In this document: positions 26,059 through 37,859 of the stretch, piece after piece | How the letters are laid out: the number at the start of each line of letters is the position of its first letter | How positions within the stretch are numbered: the first letter of the stretch is position 1 | Origin: Cytospora piceicola | Lineage: Eukaryota > Ascomycota > Sordariomycetes > Diaporthales > Cytosporaceae | Length of the DNA stretch: 64,000 nucleotides | Direction: 5' to 3' | NCBI GenBank assembly: GCA_023375675.1 | Contig: JALQBC010000073.1 | Span: 1 to 64,000 of the forward strand | Program-made: the position numbers and the translations under genes | The notes under the pieces: model-generated | The model's database searches: none | Seen by the model: the letters and a program-made list of their open reading frames with translations, nothing else | Told to the model about the DNA's origin: nothing

Positions 26059-28754
26059 CCTAGGTACATATGGCAGCACCGACACACCAAGATTCCAGGT
26101 CGTGGGCATTGGCACTGCGCTGCCAGAGGCACCAAGATGCGGTAAGTCTCGGTCTGTTAGTTCCCGAGGTCCTTCTTGATAACGAAACAGAAGCAAACGC
26201 TGGAGTCAATCGCACCGGCACCAAACCACGAAGTATCCTCACTTTTATTTTCCACAAGGTCGTACGTGGGCTCCAGGATGCAGTTACTAAGTTGAGTACT
26301 TAAGTAGGTAGCCGAGGAGAGAGGGCCGGATGCCCGACTGCGAGTGAAGGAAATATCGGGTGCTACAGGCGCTCTGTTCAGTCTCGTCAACTCGGATATC
26401 TGGAGACACGCTCATAGCTGAGGCTCGTGGCCGCGCTAGCACCAGGCAGGGCAAGATGGATAAGGACCCTCACTTTAGAAGTTGCACTTGAACAGAAGGG
26501 GGAAGTATCCCGCCATGCATCGGCGTGCTCGAACTGGTCAAGGCGTGGTTCATCTCCGAGACTGGTACTCTTATCACGTATGCCGCTTGTGATCCAGTCC
26601 TTCTCCTGTCCCCATTCCTGCTGCAATTGATTGTTTTCAATGCCTCCCGTATGCAGACAGCCACTGGCGCGTAGAGTTCTGGCTACTCAAGGTTAGATAT
26701 GCCTTACGGATATCTGAAGGCAGTCTCATCCCTGCCCGATTATCTCGGCTTGCACACAAAACAATACGAGGTTGATCATTCTCGACTTTTCACGATACTT
26801 TTTGAAAAGACTTTAACGTTCCTAGGACCAACCTACACCAAGCTCGCCGCCCAAGGTCAAAAGGAAGCTTCCACAGGGCCCACTACGCTAACGACACGCT
26901 CGCTCGTTCCTTCCGTCCGTAATCTACCTAAGTATGTACTAGCTTATGCTAGCTTACACCACATGTGTAAAGGCGGTACGCTTCCCCCACTCATGATGTG
27001 TGCTGCCACGCCGCCACGCCGGCCTACCCCGGGCTTCGCACGGGTAGTCCAATGCGGATAGGCATAAACCTTATTGATATGTAGCTAGGAACCCTGCCAA
27101 TCACGCGACATCAGGGCTATGCATGTCAAGTCAGGGATGGAGTTTGATAGCATGGTCTACATACGGGCTTGGAGAATTCTGATTTGCTCTACTGTACGAG
27201 GCAGCACGGCGGTAGACCTGGGGACCTGGTCGCTGCTTGGGCGGCCCCGTAGCTGTTCAAAATGCAACATGAGCAAGCAGAAATTTGCCTCGGTAGGCTC
27301 GGGTATCTTGGGAATCTACACTACTTCATGAGTGGATCAGACTGTCAAATTCAATCCCCGCGCCCTGTAAACTCCCTCAGCCCCTCAGTCCCTCAGTCCC
27401 TCTCTGCTGCGAGTCTCCCAATGTTTTACACAACGATTTGCAAAGAATCCTCGTGTCAGACCCGGCAGCCTGGGACTTCGGATCTGTTGTCCGTGATTAT
27501 GTGGGTCTTTTACCCTGAGTCTGGATCTTTCCATGGTTCATCCGGGATGAACGAGTCCCAACCTTGTGATTGCGATGGACTGGATGGATACAAGCAAGTA
27601 CTGATAGACACGGACTGCCCGCTCATTGGAACACAACAGCAAACTTCTTGGCGGATTGGAAGCCCTGGAAGTCCACAATACACTCGAACGCACCGGCTTG
27701 TCGACTGGAGGCTGAGATGGTAGTTGGCATATACATTGAGTTTTGACGACCGACAGAGCCGAAGCGGCCGGCCGTATGGCTGCAGCAATATCATCAAATA
27801 TATTTTGACAGGTGAGACTTAGTGCATCTGACTATGGTCTGATGCAGATTCTAGTGGCATCCATCTCTACCCCTGACCAAGTATGCAGGGAATTTTGGTC
27901 CCAGATCTTCCGAACTCGTGCTTTCCGGGCTAAATATACATGTGAAGGCTTTAGTGCCGCCACGTTGTCACACTAATGGCCATGACTACCTATTTGTGTT
28001 ATGATCGCCGTCACGATCTCCGCCCTCTGTCCACGCCATTGTCGATTTGAAAGTCTCAAGCGAGGGTCCCTGGATCAACCTGCAGCAGAGGCTGAAGCGC
28101 ACGTGGGCTCTTTTCCATCGTCTCCGTTTTCCCAGAAAGCAAATGCCCGCAACGGACAGGTTTTCTTTGTAAGAGCCCGGTGATTCTTACTCCCTATCAC
28201 TTACTCCCTGCCTTATCGCTATGAGTAGTAATAGAGTCCAGATTTCCACCCCTTCAACCCAGACAGCCAAATAACCTTACCGGGATAACCTTCTACTTAG
28301 ATAACCTAACAATCTTCTACCTGTATAAACTTTGTTAGGTTAGGAACTTATACCTATCCTTAGGTAGTTATAGTGAGCGAAAGGTATCAGAGTTACTGTG
28401 GCATGCTGACCTTCAACGACGATGCACACGCCCTGGTGGCACAGGTGGTACGGCGCGCGCAGTAGTCCGTGTCAAATAGGGAGTGGGTGACAGGGACCGC
28501 TCTCGTCTTCGACCCACCTGTAGCTGGGCAGATGCCCCCACAGGCCGTTCGAGATGCAATCGTCACTTCGTGGACCTTCAAGCGCCACTTCGTGGGGTCT
28601 GAGGCTCAGTGGTGGCCTCTTGGGCAACCAGATTGTCCAATGTCATGAGTACTGTAGAATGTGGGAAAGGCCTTATAACCCGGCTCATGCCCCGAAAGCA
28701 CGTTGATCTCGTTCCGGATGGTTCAGCGCGGCGTCATCAAGCCAAAGGGTCAAC

Positions 28755-31700
28755 ATGTTCTTGCGTACATTTACCCTTGCTGCCGGCTTGGTCGGTAGCC
28801 TTGGAACAGTCTCTGTTCAAGCCAGCTGTGGAGCAACGGCATTGACATCTGTCTACTGCCCGTCTTCTGATGTTGCGTCGTCTGACTTGGCGAATTCATC
28901 AGCCATAACAGCCGCGTCGAGCCTATCTACCACGCCGATACTGTCCACCACGCCGACTCCTGTTTCTCTTTCGACCTCAATCACCCCGGCCAGCTCCTTG
29001 GCAACGACGACTGCCACTGCCTCTGTGTCAAGCTCGATCATCACAATCAGCTCCTTGACAACAACTACTTCTGCCAGTACTTGTAAGCAACATTCTTTCT
29101 CATCTGCAGTGTCAAAAATTGCTAATTTCTGCTTAGCTTCTTCGACCGTTGTAGTCAACCCGGACGGCTCGGCTCAGTTTACCGCGATCAACTCTGCAAT
29201 ACTCTACGCTCAGCAAAAGGCCATCCCGACGGTATATGTCAAGGCCGGAACCTATGCGGAAGGATTGACAATCAGCGGCTCAGCCGCGGTCACGGTCATT
29301 GGCGAAACCACCGCGTCAAACGACTACAGCCAAAACAAAGTCACCATCTCTGTCCCTGGCATTGCCATGACAGTGAATACAGACGCAGTACAGAATACAG
29401 TTTGGAGGAATATCAACTTCATTACCACCAGCACCGCGTCGCCAGCCTATGCAGTCTCTCTCAGGGGTACTAAGAACGCATTTTACAACTGCCAGATCAT
29501 CAGTGCTGGAAGTCATGCTGTGTACTCAACGCTTGGCATCACACTCATCGCGAACTCATATGTCGAGGCGACGACCAAGACCTTTGCCGGTTACTTGGGC
29601 ATGTATATCTTCGGGTCAACCATCGCCGCTACAGCTGCGAGCAACGGCGTTCTTCTCTACAACCAAGGATACAATTCGATCAACTCCCAGGTAGTATTCG
29701 ACAGCTGCACACTCACGCAGAAGAGCGGAGCCACAAACGGGAACGTGTATCTCGCTTTGCCCAACGGAAACAATGCACAGGGTGTATTCAAGAATACATA
29801 TATGTCGAACATGATCATCCCTCAGGGCGTGTACAGCTACTCTACGTCGTATACAAGCGATTTCTATGGCGAGTTCAATAGCAGTGGTCCTGGTGGCTAT
29901 GCACAAAACAGCGCCAGCAGAGCCAGCCTCGACAACCTGATAACGGTGTCTCAGCTCTCGTCATGGACAATCGATTCGGTGTTTGCCAACTCGTGGCCTG
30001 CTTTTGCCACCAGCGATCTGAGCTGGGTCGACTCCTCTGTTTTGGCTGCCATCGAGGTTGTGTCTGCTGCCAACAACGTCGCCTCTATCAGTTCTACATC
30101 AGTGGTCTCAGCAACTAGCTCGTCTAGCCTCAGTCCCAGCTCATCGAGCATGGGTTCCAGTGCTTCATCAACTTCTCTGCTTGTATCATCAAGCTCCGTC
30201 TTGAGCTCTGCTGCTTCTCTCAGCAGTCATGGCGTGGAAACGAACTCAACCGTGTCTCATGCTGTCACTTCCACCACAGAAATTCCGTCTTCAACTTCCA
30301 GCTCGTCGGTGGTCGCAACCGGCACCTGCGTGTCCTACACTCTCCCTTCTGATGTCCCTTCCACGGCTAAGGTTGTTGGAACTGTCGGATCCTGTGCCAA
30401 TTACACCAGCGTTGCTGCTGCCGTCAATGACTTGCCTGCAGACTCAACAACGCAGTACGTGTATATCCTGGCAGGGTCCTATGAAGGCCAAGTGAGTCTT
30501 GCTCGCAAAGGTGCAACCATCTTCCGAGGCGAGTCAGTGTCTCCCTTGGATCAGTCGCAGAATCTGGTCACCATCACGAGATCCAATGGAGCCCAGTCCA
30601 GCTCTGGAAACTCTGAGTCCACTTCGACTTTTATCACGACCCAGTATAACTCAAAGAACTTGGCGTTCTACAACATAAACTTCGTCAACACCTATACACA
30701 GGCCAACAACTACGTCGCGGTTGCCATGGATATCAAGGCGCAGCAAGTCGGCTTTTACTCCTGTGGTTTCGAGTCTACTGGTGGTACCTTCCTCGCCAAC
30801 TATGGATCGTTCTTCCTTGCTGGGTGCCGGATTGAGGGAGGGCAAGATTTCTTCTGGGGTTATGGTGCCGCCTATGTGTACAACTCCATCATCTCATCCA
30901 ATACTGCCGGCTATAGCATTGCTGCTCAATGGTACCAGTCGTCCTACGGCAGCTCCCAGTTTGTATTCGATACTTGCGCAATTGTGCCAAGTTCTTCGAG
31001 CATCGGTTCGGCTTCTACCTATCTGGGCCGTGACTACACCGCGTCATCTCGGGTAGCATATATCAACTCTTTCTTGGACGGCCATATAAAGCCCGTGGGC
31101 TGGTACATTGGGACCACTGGAACGAGTGTCACTTTCGCAGAATCAAACAACACAGGTCCAGGTGCGGCAAAGTCTAGCTCTTCCACATCAAACGGAGACA
31201 CCACGTCGCGACCTGCTATCGTTAACCTTTCGCCCGATGTCTCTGCTTACTCCGCGGCGAGTGTTCTTGGAGATGTCAGCTGGGTGGACAGTGATGCGAT
31301 CCCTATCTTCTCTGGTTTCCCCTCTGCTGTTTACCCTGATATAACAAGCTCCACGATCTCCTCAATCCCCACAACCTCCTCGATCCCTACGAACTCCTCA
31401 ATCTCCGCGACCTCCACGATCGCTGCAGTTTCTTCTACGTCTGCTACAGCTTGCCCGACTGCCACGCTTGTCGTCAATCAAACGCCAGAGAACACCTGCG
31501 AGTATTCTACGATCTCTGCTGCTATTGCTGCGCTGCCACAGGATGGGCTCGCAAAGACGATCATCGTCCAACCGGGCAGCTATAATGAGCAGGTCATCAT
31601 CAACAGGAGCGGAAAGGTGACTCTCATTGGCAGTACTACATATTCCAACGACTTCACCCAGAATACTGTCACCGTCTGGTACAGATATGGTGTCTCCACG

Positions 31701-34700
31701 AATGCGGGTCAGGACGAGCTCACACCTGTCCTGAACAGCAAGAAGAGCGACTTGGCCGTCTACAACATCAACTTTCACAACACCTTTGAGCAGACCTACA
31801 ACTACGCTGCGCTGGCTGCTGACTTCTATGGTTCCAACATGGCCTTTTACGGATGCAGCTTTACTGGCTATCAGGATACATTACTACTCAACAAGGGCGT
31901 GCAAGTCTTGAGTAACTGTTACATTGAAGGCTCGGTTGATTTTATTTGGGGCTTCTCCACAGCCTTCCTTCACGGGTGCTACATTGCATCCAACACCGCA
32001 GGCGACTCAATTTGCGCCCAGAGTCGAAGCTCTGCTACGGCCACCGGAGGCTATGTCATCGACTCATCCCTGATCACCTACACCTCCTCCTACGGTTCTA
32101 CAATGGGCAAGACCTACCTTGGACGGCCATACTCGGAATTTTCAAGAGTGATATATACCAACTCGTACCTGGATAGCAATATCAATGCAGCTGGTTGGTC
32201 AGTCTGGTCGAGTACTAGCCCGCAGACTGATGGTGTTACCTTCGGAGAGTACAATAATGTCGGTCCATCATCTTCGACTGCCAGCCGTGCTTCCTTTTCC
32301 ACTCAACTGAGTGCGGATGCTGCGCAGGCATACACTCTTGAAAACTGGGTCGGAGATACCTCTTGGATCAACATGACCGCTTACAACCTTCTTCCATCTT
32401 ACTCTTGGACCGGTTCCTCAGCTACCACGCTCAACACAACCGCATCTGCTGTCGTGTCATCTATAGCATCAAGCACGGCTTTGTCCACTCCAAGTGCCTC
32501 GGCCTCTGCCTCTGCCCAAGCTACTTGTGGTCATCCTGCTTCAGGAACTGAGATTCCCGTGGGCGCTATCGTTGTTGATGCTGCCAACGCCACATCGGGC
32601 TCGTACATCAACCTGACCGCGGCATTGGCTGCGTTACCCAATGATAGTACGTGCCAGGAAATATTCATCATGCCGGGAACTTATGTGGAGCAAGCGTCCG
32701 TCAACAGACCTGGACAGACCGTGATCATTGGCTATACCACTGCAAGTCCTGGACAGACATACGAAGGCAACCAAGTAACCGTTTCCTTCACAAGAGGCTT
32801 GGATGTGTCGGTCTCTCAGCCCGGCCACTCTGATGCGGAGACAGCTGTCATAGCTACGGCCTCGAACAACATCGCTTTCTACAATGTCAACTTCATCAAC
32901 ACGGACAATTCCGATGGCGCCACTGCTAGCTATGTCACACTTGCTGCCTCGGTCTATGGTAACCACATTGGTTTCTATGGCTGCTCTTTTGTGGGCTGGC
33001 AGGATACTCTCCTTACCGGAGCCAGTAGCGGTTATCAGTATTACGAATCTTGCTATATCGAAGGTGCCATCGACTTCATCTGGGGTTACTCGGCAGCCTA
33101 CTTCAAGGGGTGCACCATTGCAGCGAAGAGGAAGTCATCTTGTATCACTGCTCACAGTCGAGCAAGTTCTACTGCTGTTGGATCCTATGTCTTCGACCAG
33201 TGCTTGGTCACCGCCGCTTCTGGCTACTCATCAGCCCTGCAAAACGGAGTTTACCTTGGTCGACCTTATTCCAAGTATGCCAAGGTCGTCTACAAGAACT
33301 CGTATTTGGACTCAGTTGTACAACCGGCCGGATGGAAGGTCTGGAGTGCGAGTGATCCTCGTACCGACTCCATCACGTTCGCCGAGTTTAACAACTCTGG
33401 TCCTGCGAACTGGGAGAATAACGCGGCTGCTCGTTCTGCCTTCGGCTACAGTACTCTACTGGCCTCGGACAATTATCCAATCTCCAGCGTCTTGGACTCT
33501 ACTTCGTGGATCGACATGACTTACTGGGATAGCATCACGATTCCTACTGGTACCACAACGGCTCCTGTTGCGACGACATCCACCAGCTCTGTCATAGCTT
33601 CCCCTACAAGCTCTGTCACAACTTCCGAAGAGGCCAGCTCCACGGCCCCTGCTTTCGGCGACTACATAGTCTCCAAGACAGCCATAGACGGGAAGACTAC
33701 TTACTCGAGCTTCACTGATGCCATGGCTGCCATCGCAAGCGTTTCCAGCAGCAAGACCGTCACGGTATTCGTTTACCCTGGTGTTTATCAGGAGCAGCTC
33801 TTGTTCAGCCGTTCTGGAACTACCATCTTCCGTGGATATACCGACTCTCCTCACGACAATACCCAAAACCAGGTCATCATCCAGAACAGCGTTGGAGTCG
33901 ATACCCAGGCTGACCAGAGCAACTCGGATTCTGCTACCCTGTACTCCCGAGCCAAGTACCTCCAGATGTACAACATCAACCTAAACAACGTCTTCGGTAC
34001 CACAGATGACTATGCTTCACTTGGATTTGCCATTGGAAACAATGGCTACGCCTCCTTCTTCGGCTGCCACATCACTGGTAACCAAGATACATTTGATCTC
34101 AACTCCGGAACCAGTATCTTTGTCTACAACACCTTGATCGAAGGGTCCATTGACTTCATCTGGGGCGCTGGATCGGGATACTTCCTGAAGTCCACACTCG
34201 TCCCGAACGCTGATGGTGGCTGTATCACTGCCGATAAGCGTGCGAGCAACACGTCTGTGGGTGGTCTTGTATTCGACCAATGCACTGTTGCTGCTGCAAG
34301 TGGTGTCTCCGCCGGATCTATCTTCTTGGGTCGCCCTTACAACCAATATGCTCGCGTGGCTTGGGTAAACAGCTACCTCGACAGTTCCATCAACTCTGCG
34401 GGCTGGTCAGTCTGGTCAAAATCCAACCCTCAGACGAGCGGCGTTGTCTTTGGCGAGTACCATAACTATGGTCCTGGTGCTTCCATATCTGACCGTGCTT
34501 CGTTTTCGGAGCAGCTTTCGGATGCCGATGTCGCTCAGTTTCAACTTGCCAACTTCTTCGCTTCACAGGGTACCTCGTGGATCAACATGACCTACGTCGA
34601 TGCGGTTCCATTTGTGGCTGGATCATTTACCACAGACACATACGCATACTCAGCGGCTTCCTCGACCTCCTCGGCTCCCACGTTGGTCTACACCATGGCA

Positions 34701-36332
34701 ACAATAACTCTTACAGCGACAGTCCCAGGGTCCACGGTTACGGCCACTGCCACGTCCATTCAAAGAATCACTGATATCCTGGCAGCTTCTACAATAACGA
34801 CGACAAAACTGACGACGGAGAAGACCACCGGCTACACCACAATATCCGAGGGCATCGTGACCAAGTACACAGGAGTAACTACAACAATCGGTTCCAGCGC
34901 TACCATCACTCCGGATCCTGTCATCAAGACCAAGTTGAGCAGCATCACTGTCGTAGAAGGGTCTACGGCCACGATTTCCCCAGATGCGGTTACTGTGTCC
35001 AAATTCAAAACCGTCAGCACAATTCTGGGCTCCATTATCACCATCACGCCCGACCCTGTCATTTTGACCAAGTTCAAGACCCTCAGCTCGATCACCGGCT
35101 CCAGCGTCACTGTAACACCCGAACTTCAAACTGTTTATAAATATAAGACAGTAATTTCCACCATCATTTCTACCAGCGAGGTGCCTGGTTCTACAATTAC
35201 CGATGTGGAAACTCAGACGATCTTGACAACGCTTACCTCGACTCAACCCGACAAAACCATCACGACGACATCCACGGACATTGCTACGGTCACCAAGACT
35301 TCAACACCGAAGGGCGCTACAATCACCAGCACAGTTTCAACTTCGACTATCCCGGGAACCACGGTGACAAGTTCTCTCAAGGCTACGACATCGTTAGTAA
35401 CTGTGTTCTCGACGGTGACCAAGACCAGCAAAACGACGACGACACTGTCTTGTACACTGCTGGCCAAGGTAAAGAGAGACTTGGATATGGGGTCAATCAA
35501 CAGATTCAACTACCGAGCTTTGGCTGCAGCTGGACAGGCGATATCAACGCAGTCTACCACCATTACGGTCACAGCCACCGGCAAGCCAGCGACAGTCACC
35601 ACGACAGTTCTATCTGCTTTTACTGTTGAGGAGACAGCCAAGGCCTTGACTACCACTGACTTCTCGACGATCACTTCAACAGTCAAGATCATCACGGCGA
35701 CGCTTAATGGCGGAACCACGCTGTTGACTACGACAAACACTCAGTCTATTAGCGGTGCGGTCACGCTGAAGCCAACTACAACTACTACAACAATTGTCAG
35801 CACCAAGACAAGCTCAATTACCGATATCGTCACGCTCAAGGGCATTACTACAACCGATCTGGAAACCGTGACCGAGACAAAGATTATTGGAGGGACAACG
35901 ACACTCAAGGGCAGCACAGCAACAACCACTGATACCGTGACGGAAATCAGTACCATCCACGGAACCACAACTTTAGCCGCGGGCAAGACAACCATGATAT
36001 CCACTGTGACTGAGACGAAGACTTCGGTAGCCAAGACGAAGGTGCCGGCTGTAACTGTTCATACCACGGCATTCGTGACGTCGAGGGCAACCGCCACGGT
36101 TCCAGGAACAACAGACAGTGTGACTGTCCTCAAGTATACGACCGTCTTCTCGACACTGACTTTGCCTGCTCAGACTGTCCAGGTAGATAAGACCGCTACA
36201 ATCACCGGAGCTCGTGTCACGATCACGGCAGCCCAACAGACTGTAACGAAGACGACGGTCAGCAAGTCTACCGTTACGGCCTGGAGCACGGTCACCAAGT
36301 ACGCTAAGAGCGCTACTACTTGCGCTGCTTGA
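28755..36332 (+). CDS. Giant secreted protein with five tandem pectinesterase-like (CE8) domains and Thr/Ser-rich tail
   Basis: One frame of 2525 codons. An in-phase 54-bp intron (29083-29136, GTAAGC...TTAG with TGCTAAT branch site) probably removes 18 codons. A signal peptide covers about residues 1-23. Five right-handed beta-helix CE8-like repeats follow, near 129-430, 526-849, 901-1216, 1269-1594 and 1634-1949, separated by Ser/Thr linkers; numbering ignores the intron. Domains 3-5 keep the pectinesterase signature: QDT (1040, 1416, 1777), DFIWG (Asp 1062, 1440, 1800) and LGRPY (Arg 1124, 1503, 1860). Domain 2 has GGT in place of QDT but keeps DFFWG (698) and LGRDY. Domain 1 has lost all three. 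The last 550 residues are Thr-rich repeats such as TITPDPV, probably O-glycosylated. No GPI signal is seen. Typical fungal CE8 enzymes have one domain of about 330 residues. Likely role: pectin demethylation or binding in the cell wall. Confidence 0.88.
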   Translation: MFLRTFTLAAGLVGSLGTVSVQASCGATALTSVYCPSSDVASSDLANSSAITAASSLSTTPILSTTPTPVSLSTSITPASSLATTTATASVSSSIITISSLTTTTSASTCKQHSFSSAVSKIANFCLASSTVVVNPDGSAQFTAINSAILYAQQKAIPTVYVKAGTYAEGLTISGSAAVTVIGETTASNDYSQNKVTISVPGIAMTVNTDAVQNTVWRNINFITTSTASPAYAVSLRGTKNAFYNCQIISAGSHAVYSTLGITLIANSYVEATTKTFAGYLGMYIFGSTIAATAASNGVLLYNQGYNSINSQVVFDSCTLTQKSGATNGNVYLALPNGNNAQGVFKNTYMSNMIIPQGVYSYSTSYTSDFYGEFNSSGPGGYAQNSASRASLDNLITVSQLSSWTIDSVFANSWPAFATSDLSWVDSSVLAAIEVVSAANNVASISSTSVVSATSSSSLSPSSSSMGSSASSTSLLVSSSSVLSSAASLSSHGVETNSTVSHAVTSTTEIPSSTSSSSVVATGTCVSYTLPSDVPSTAKVVGTVGSCANYTSVAAAVNDLPADSTTQYVYILAGSYEGQVSLARKGATIFRGESVSPLDQSQNLVTITRSNGAQSSSGNSESTSTFITTQYNSKNLAFYNINFVNTYTQANNYVAVAMDIKAQQVGFYSCGFESTGGTFLANYGSFFLAGCRIEGGQDFFWGYGAAYVYNSIISSNTAGYSIAAQWYQSSYGSSQFVFDTCAIVPSSSSIGSASTYLGRDYTASSRVAYINSFLDGHIKPVGWYIGTTGTSVTFAESNNTGPGAAKSSSSTSNGDTTSRPAIVNLSPDVSAYSAASVLGDVSWVDSDAIPIFSGFPSAVYPDITSSTISSIPTTSSIPTNSSISATSTIAAVSSTSATACPTATLVVNQTPENTCEYSTISAAIAALPQDGLAKTIIVQPGSYNEQVIINRSGKVTLIGSTTYSNDFTQNTVTVWYRYGVSTNAGQDELTPVLNSKKSDLAVYNINFHNTFEQTYNYAALAADFYGSNMAFYGCSFTGYQDTLLLNKGVQVLSNCYIEGSVDFIWGFSTAFLHGCYIASNTAGDSICAQSRSSATATGGYVIDSSLITYTSSYGSTMGKTYLGRPYSEFSRVIYTNSYLDSNINAAGWSVWSSTSPQTDGVTFGEYNNVGPSSSTASRASFSTQLSADAAQAYTLENWVGDTSWINMTAYNLLPSYSWTGSSATTLNTTASAVVSSIASSTALSTPSASASASAQATCGHPASGTEIPVGAIVVDAANATSGSYINLTAALAALPNDSTCQEIFIMPGTYVEQASVNRPGQTVIIGYTTASPGQTYEGNQVTVSFTRGLDVSVSQPGHSDAETAVIATASNNIAFYNVNFINTDNSDGATASYVTLAASVYGNHIGFYGCSFVGWQDTLLTGASSGYQYYESCYIEGAIDFIWGYSAAYFKGCTIAAKRKSSCITAHSRASSTAVGSYVFDQCLVTAASGYSSALQNGVYLGRPYSKYAKVVYKNSYLDSVVQPAGWKVWSASDPRTDSITFAEFNNSGPANWENNAAARSAFGYSTLLASDNYPISSVLDSTSWIDMTYWDSITIPTGTTTAPVATTSTSSVIASPTSSVTTSEEASSTAPAFGDYIVSKTAIDGKTTYSSFTDAMAAIASVSSSKTVTVFVYPGVYQEQLLFSRSGTTIFRGYTDSPHDNTQNQVIIQNSVGVDTQADQSNSDSATLYSRAKYLQMYNINLNNVFGTTDDYASLGFAIGNNGYASFFGCHITGNQDTFDLNSGTSIFVYNTLIEGSIDFIWGAGSGYFLKSTLVPNADGGCITADKRASNTSVGGLVFDQCTVAAASGVSAGSIFLGRPYNQYARVAWVNSYLDSSINSAGWSVWSKSNPQTSGVVFGEYHNYGPGASISDRASFSEQLSDADVAQFQLANFFASQGTSWINMTYVDAVPFVAGSFTTDTYAYSAASSTSSAPTLVYTMATITLTATVPGSTVTATATSIQRITDILAASTITTTKLTTEKTTGYTTISEGIVTKYTGVTTTIGSSATITPDPVIKTKLSSITVVEGSTATISPDAVTVSKFKTVSTILGSIITITPDPVILTKFKTLSSITGSSVTVTPELQTVYKYKTVISTIISTSEVPGSTITDVETQTILTTLTSTQPDKTITTTSTDIATVTKTSTPKGATITSTVSTSTIPGTTVTSSLKATTSLVTVFSTVTKTSKTTTTLSCTLLAKVKRDLDMGSINRFNYRALAAAGQAISTQSTTITVTATGKPATVTTTVLSAFTVEETAKALTTTDFSTITSTVKIITATLNGGTTLLTTTNTQSISGAVTLKPTTTTTTIVSTKTSSITDIVTLKGITTTDLETVTETKIIGGTTTLKGSTATTTDTVTEISTIHGTTTLAAGKTTMISTVTETKTSVAKTKVPAVTVHTTAFVTSRATATVPGTTDSVTVLKYTTVFSTLTLPAQTVQVDKTATITGARVTITAAQQTVTKTTVSKSTVTAWSTVTKYAKSATTCAA

Positions 36333-37859
36333 GATTAATCGAGAGACTAGGTGATTGATTGCGGGAGGATGGGATGTTGTGTAGTTTTAATTAGGTAATT
36401 AGGAACGGGAGAGTGGTTTCATTTGTATTGAAATATATAGGGTAGCGAAAACTAGATATAAATCATAATTCAAGTTATAGTAATGAATTCATTTGCCTGA
36501 ACACTCCTGAAATGTGCATGGATCCTATGCACATTTCCCTCTAAAATCTTTCACCGCATTAGCAGCGTATTCAAAGGCTTTCGCTAACCTATTTTATCGA
36601 GCGCTGCTAGCAACTGCGTGACATATCATAATCACATCCCAACTTTCCGGTGGCTTTAATAGTTCTACGGTGCTTTTGGATATGAAGTAAGGCATGTTTG
36701 TTTCTTCTATCACTGTCCCCCTTCCGTTCTCCCAGATCGAATACCATTGGGTTCCAGGACACATGGAACTCAATCATGCTTCCCGGCGCAGATTCCGTCA
36801 CGCTTGGCGTGGTACTACTCATGGGTTACACAGATTAAGAATCACCTTTTAAATTCTGCGTGAAGTCGAAGGGTCCGGCGGTGGGGCGGTAGGAGGCCAG
36901 GATTCCGTGATAACTTTAAAAACCTAAACAACGAAGTGGACGTTACCAAGCTAAAGAGTATCGACAGAAAGGGAATATATATATTAATAAGGAATCTTTA
37001 CTTTATATATATATAAGCTTTATTTTCTTCAGCACTTATATACTAATAATTTATTAGCTAATAAGAATTTATACTTATTAAAAAGTTTATACTATTTAAT
37101 TATATATAGTTACTATAAAGCTAAAAGTTAGTTATAAAAGTTTTTATAACTAAGTAAGTAAATAAGTAAGTAGGTAAGGAGGGAGGTAGGTAGGCAGGCA
37201 GGCAGGCAGGTAGGTAGGTAGGTAGGTAGGTAGGTAGGTAGGTAGGTAGGTAGGTAGGTAGGTAGGTAGGTAGGTAGGTAGGTAGGTAGGTAGGTAGGTA
37301 GGTAGGTAGGTAGGTAGCTAAGTGGGTGGTAGGTACTTAGTAAGTAGGTCAGTAAGTACCTAGGTAGGTACTGCCTTTACAGCATCAGATACCTACCAAC
37401 GGTACATCGCGACATTTCCAATCTTCTGGTAAGTTGTACATATCGCGCACACCTGATAACAGTAGCACCGTTTGCATTCGAAAGTTTACATCCCCGCCGT
37501 GCTGGTTTTGTCGCGTGTGTTCTTGCCCCAACACCAGCCCTTCGCCCCAGTCTCATTCAGTTCATACGCGCCAAGTGTGATCCCATTTCCGAACGCGACG
37601 ACTCCTGGTTCAACACATGCAGCAATTGTCGCGTGAAATCAGCAGCTTGTTTGGTACGAAAAGTGGCCACCGAATACCCCTTGACGCGCAATTTTGCACC
37701 TTGCACACCCCAAACCCCAAGCCTCACCCCAAAAGCCTTTACATCAATTCGATTCTGTTCTTTCGTCCCTTGATCACGCGGTCAACTGGTGCCTTCCTCA
37801 CAGATCTTACTTTCAAGACAGAGCGGCCTGCTAATTCTCACTGATGCCAGATTACCAAA
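36333..37859. other. Intergenic region with AT-rich strip and (TAGG)n array
   Basis: After the pectinesterase-like stop come about 600 bases of unremarkable DNA. A very AT-rich strip (about 36970-37150) looks like a RIP-degraded repeat fragment, and a (TAGG)n array follows. From about 37380 to 37859 normal composition returns, probably the promoter and leader of the next gene. Confidence 0.6.
37140..37330. repeat. (TAGG)n tetranucleotide array
   Basis: A GTAAGTAAATAAG start grades through AGGC units into roughly 30 TAGG units (to about 37317). It abuts the AT-rich strip on its left. The TAAG array at window position 1 is its AT-converted counterpart in form. Confidence 0.93.

Larger units (their letters stand above)
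23110..28754. other. Long gene-poor region
   Basis: About 5.6 kb without a supportable gene. Composition alternates between AT-richer strips (24000-24260 and 24870-25060) and normal DNA. It contains a solo piece of a transposon end (24922-24937) and a TG/TA microsatellite (26021-26058). Short motifs of the CCTAGGTAGGTA type also occur (for example 25745-25757). A short minus-strand open stretch ending at about 24338 looks weakly coding but has no start. The last 150 bases should hold the promoter of the pectinesterase-like gene. Confidence 0.6.

Noticed and set aside
25836..26257. Several 60-100 codon frames on both strands
   Set aside because: They run through the TG/TA microsatellite and have no introns, motifs or consistent frame.
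34650..36236. Long open frames on the minus strand opposite the Thr-rich tail
   Set aside because: They mirror the repetitive ACN/GTN codons of the plus-strand gene and have no family features.
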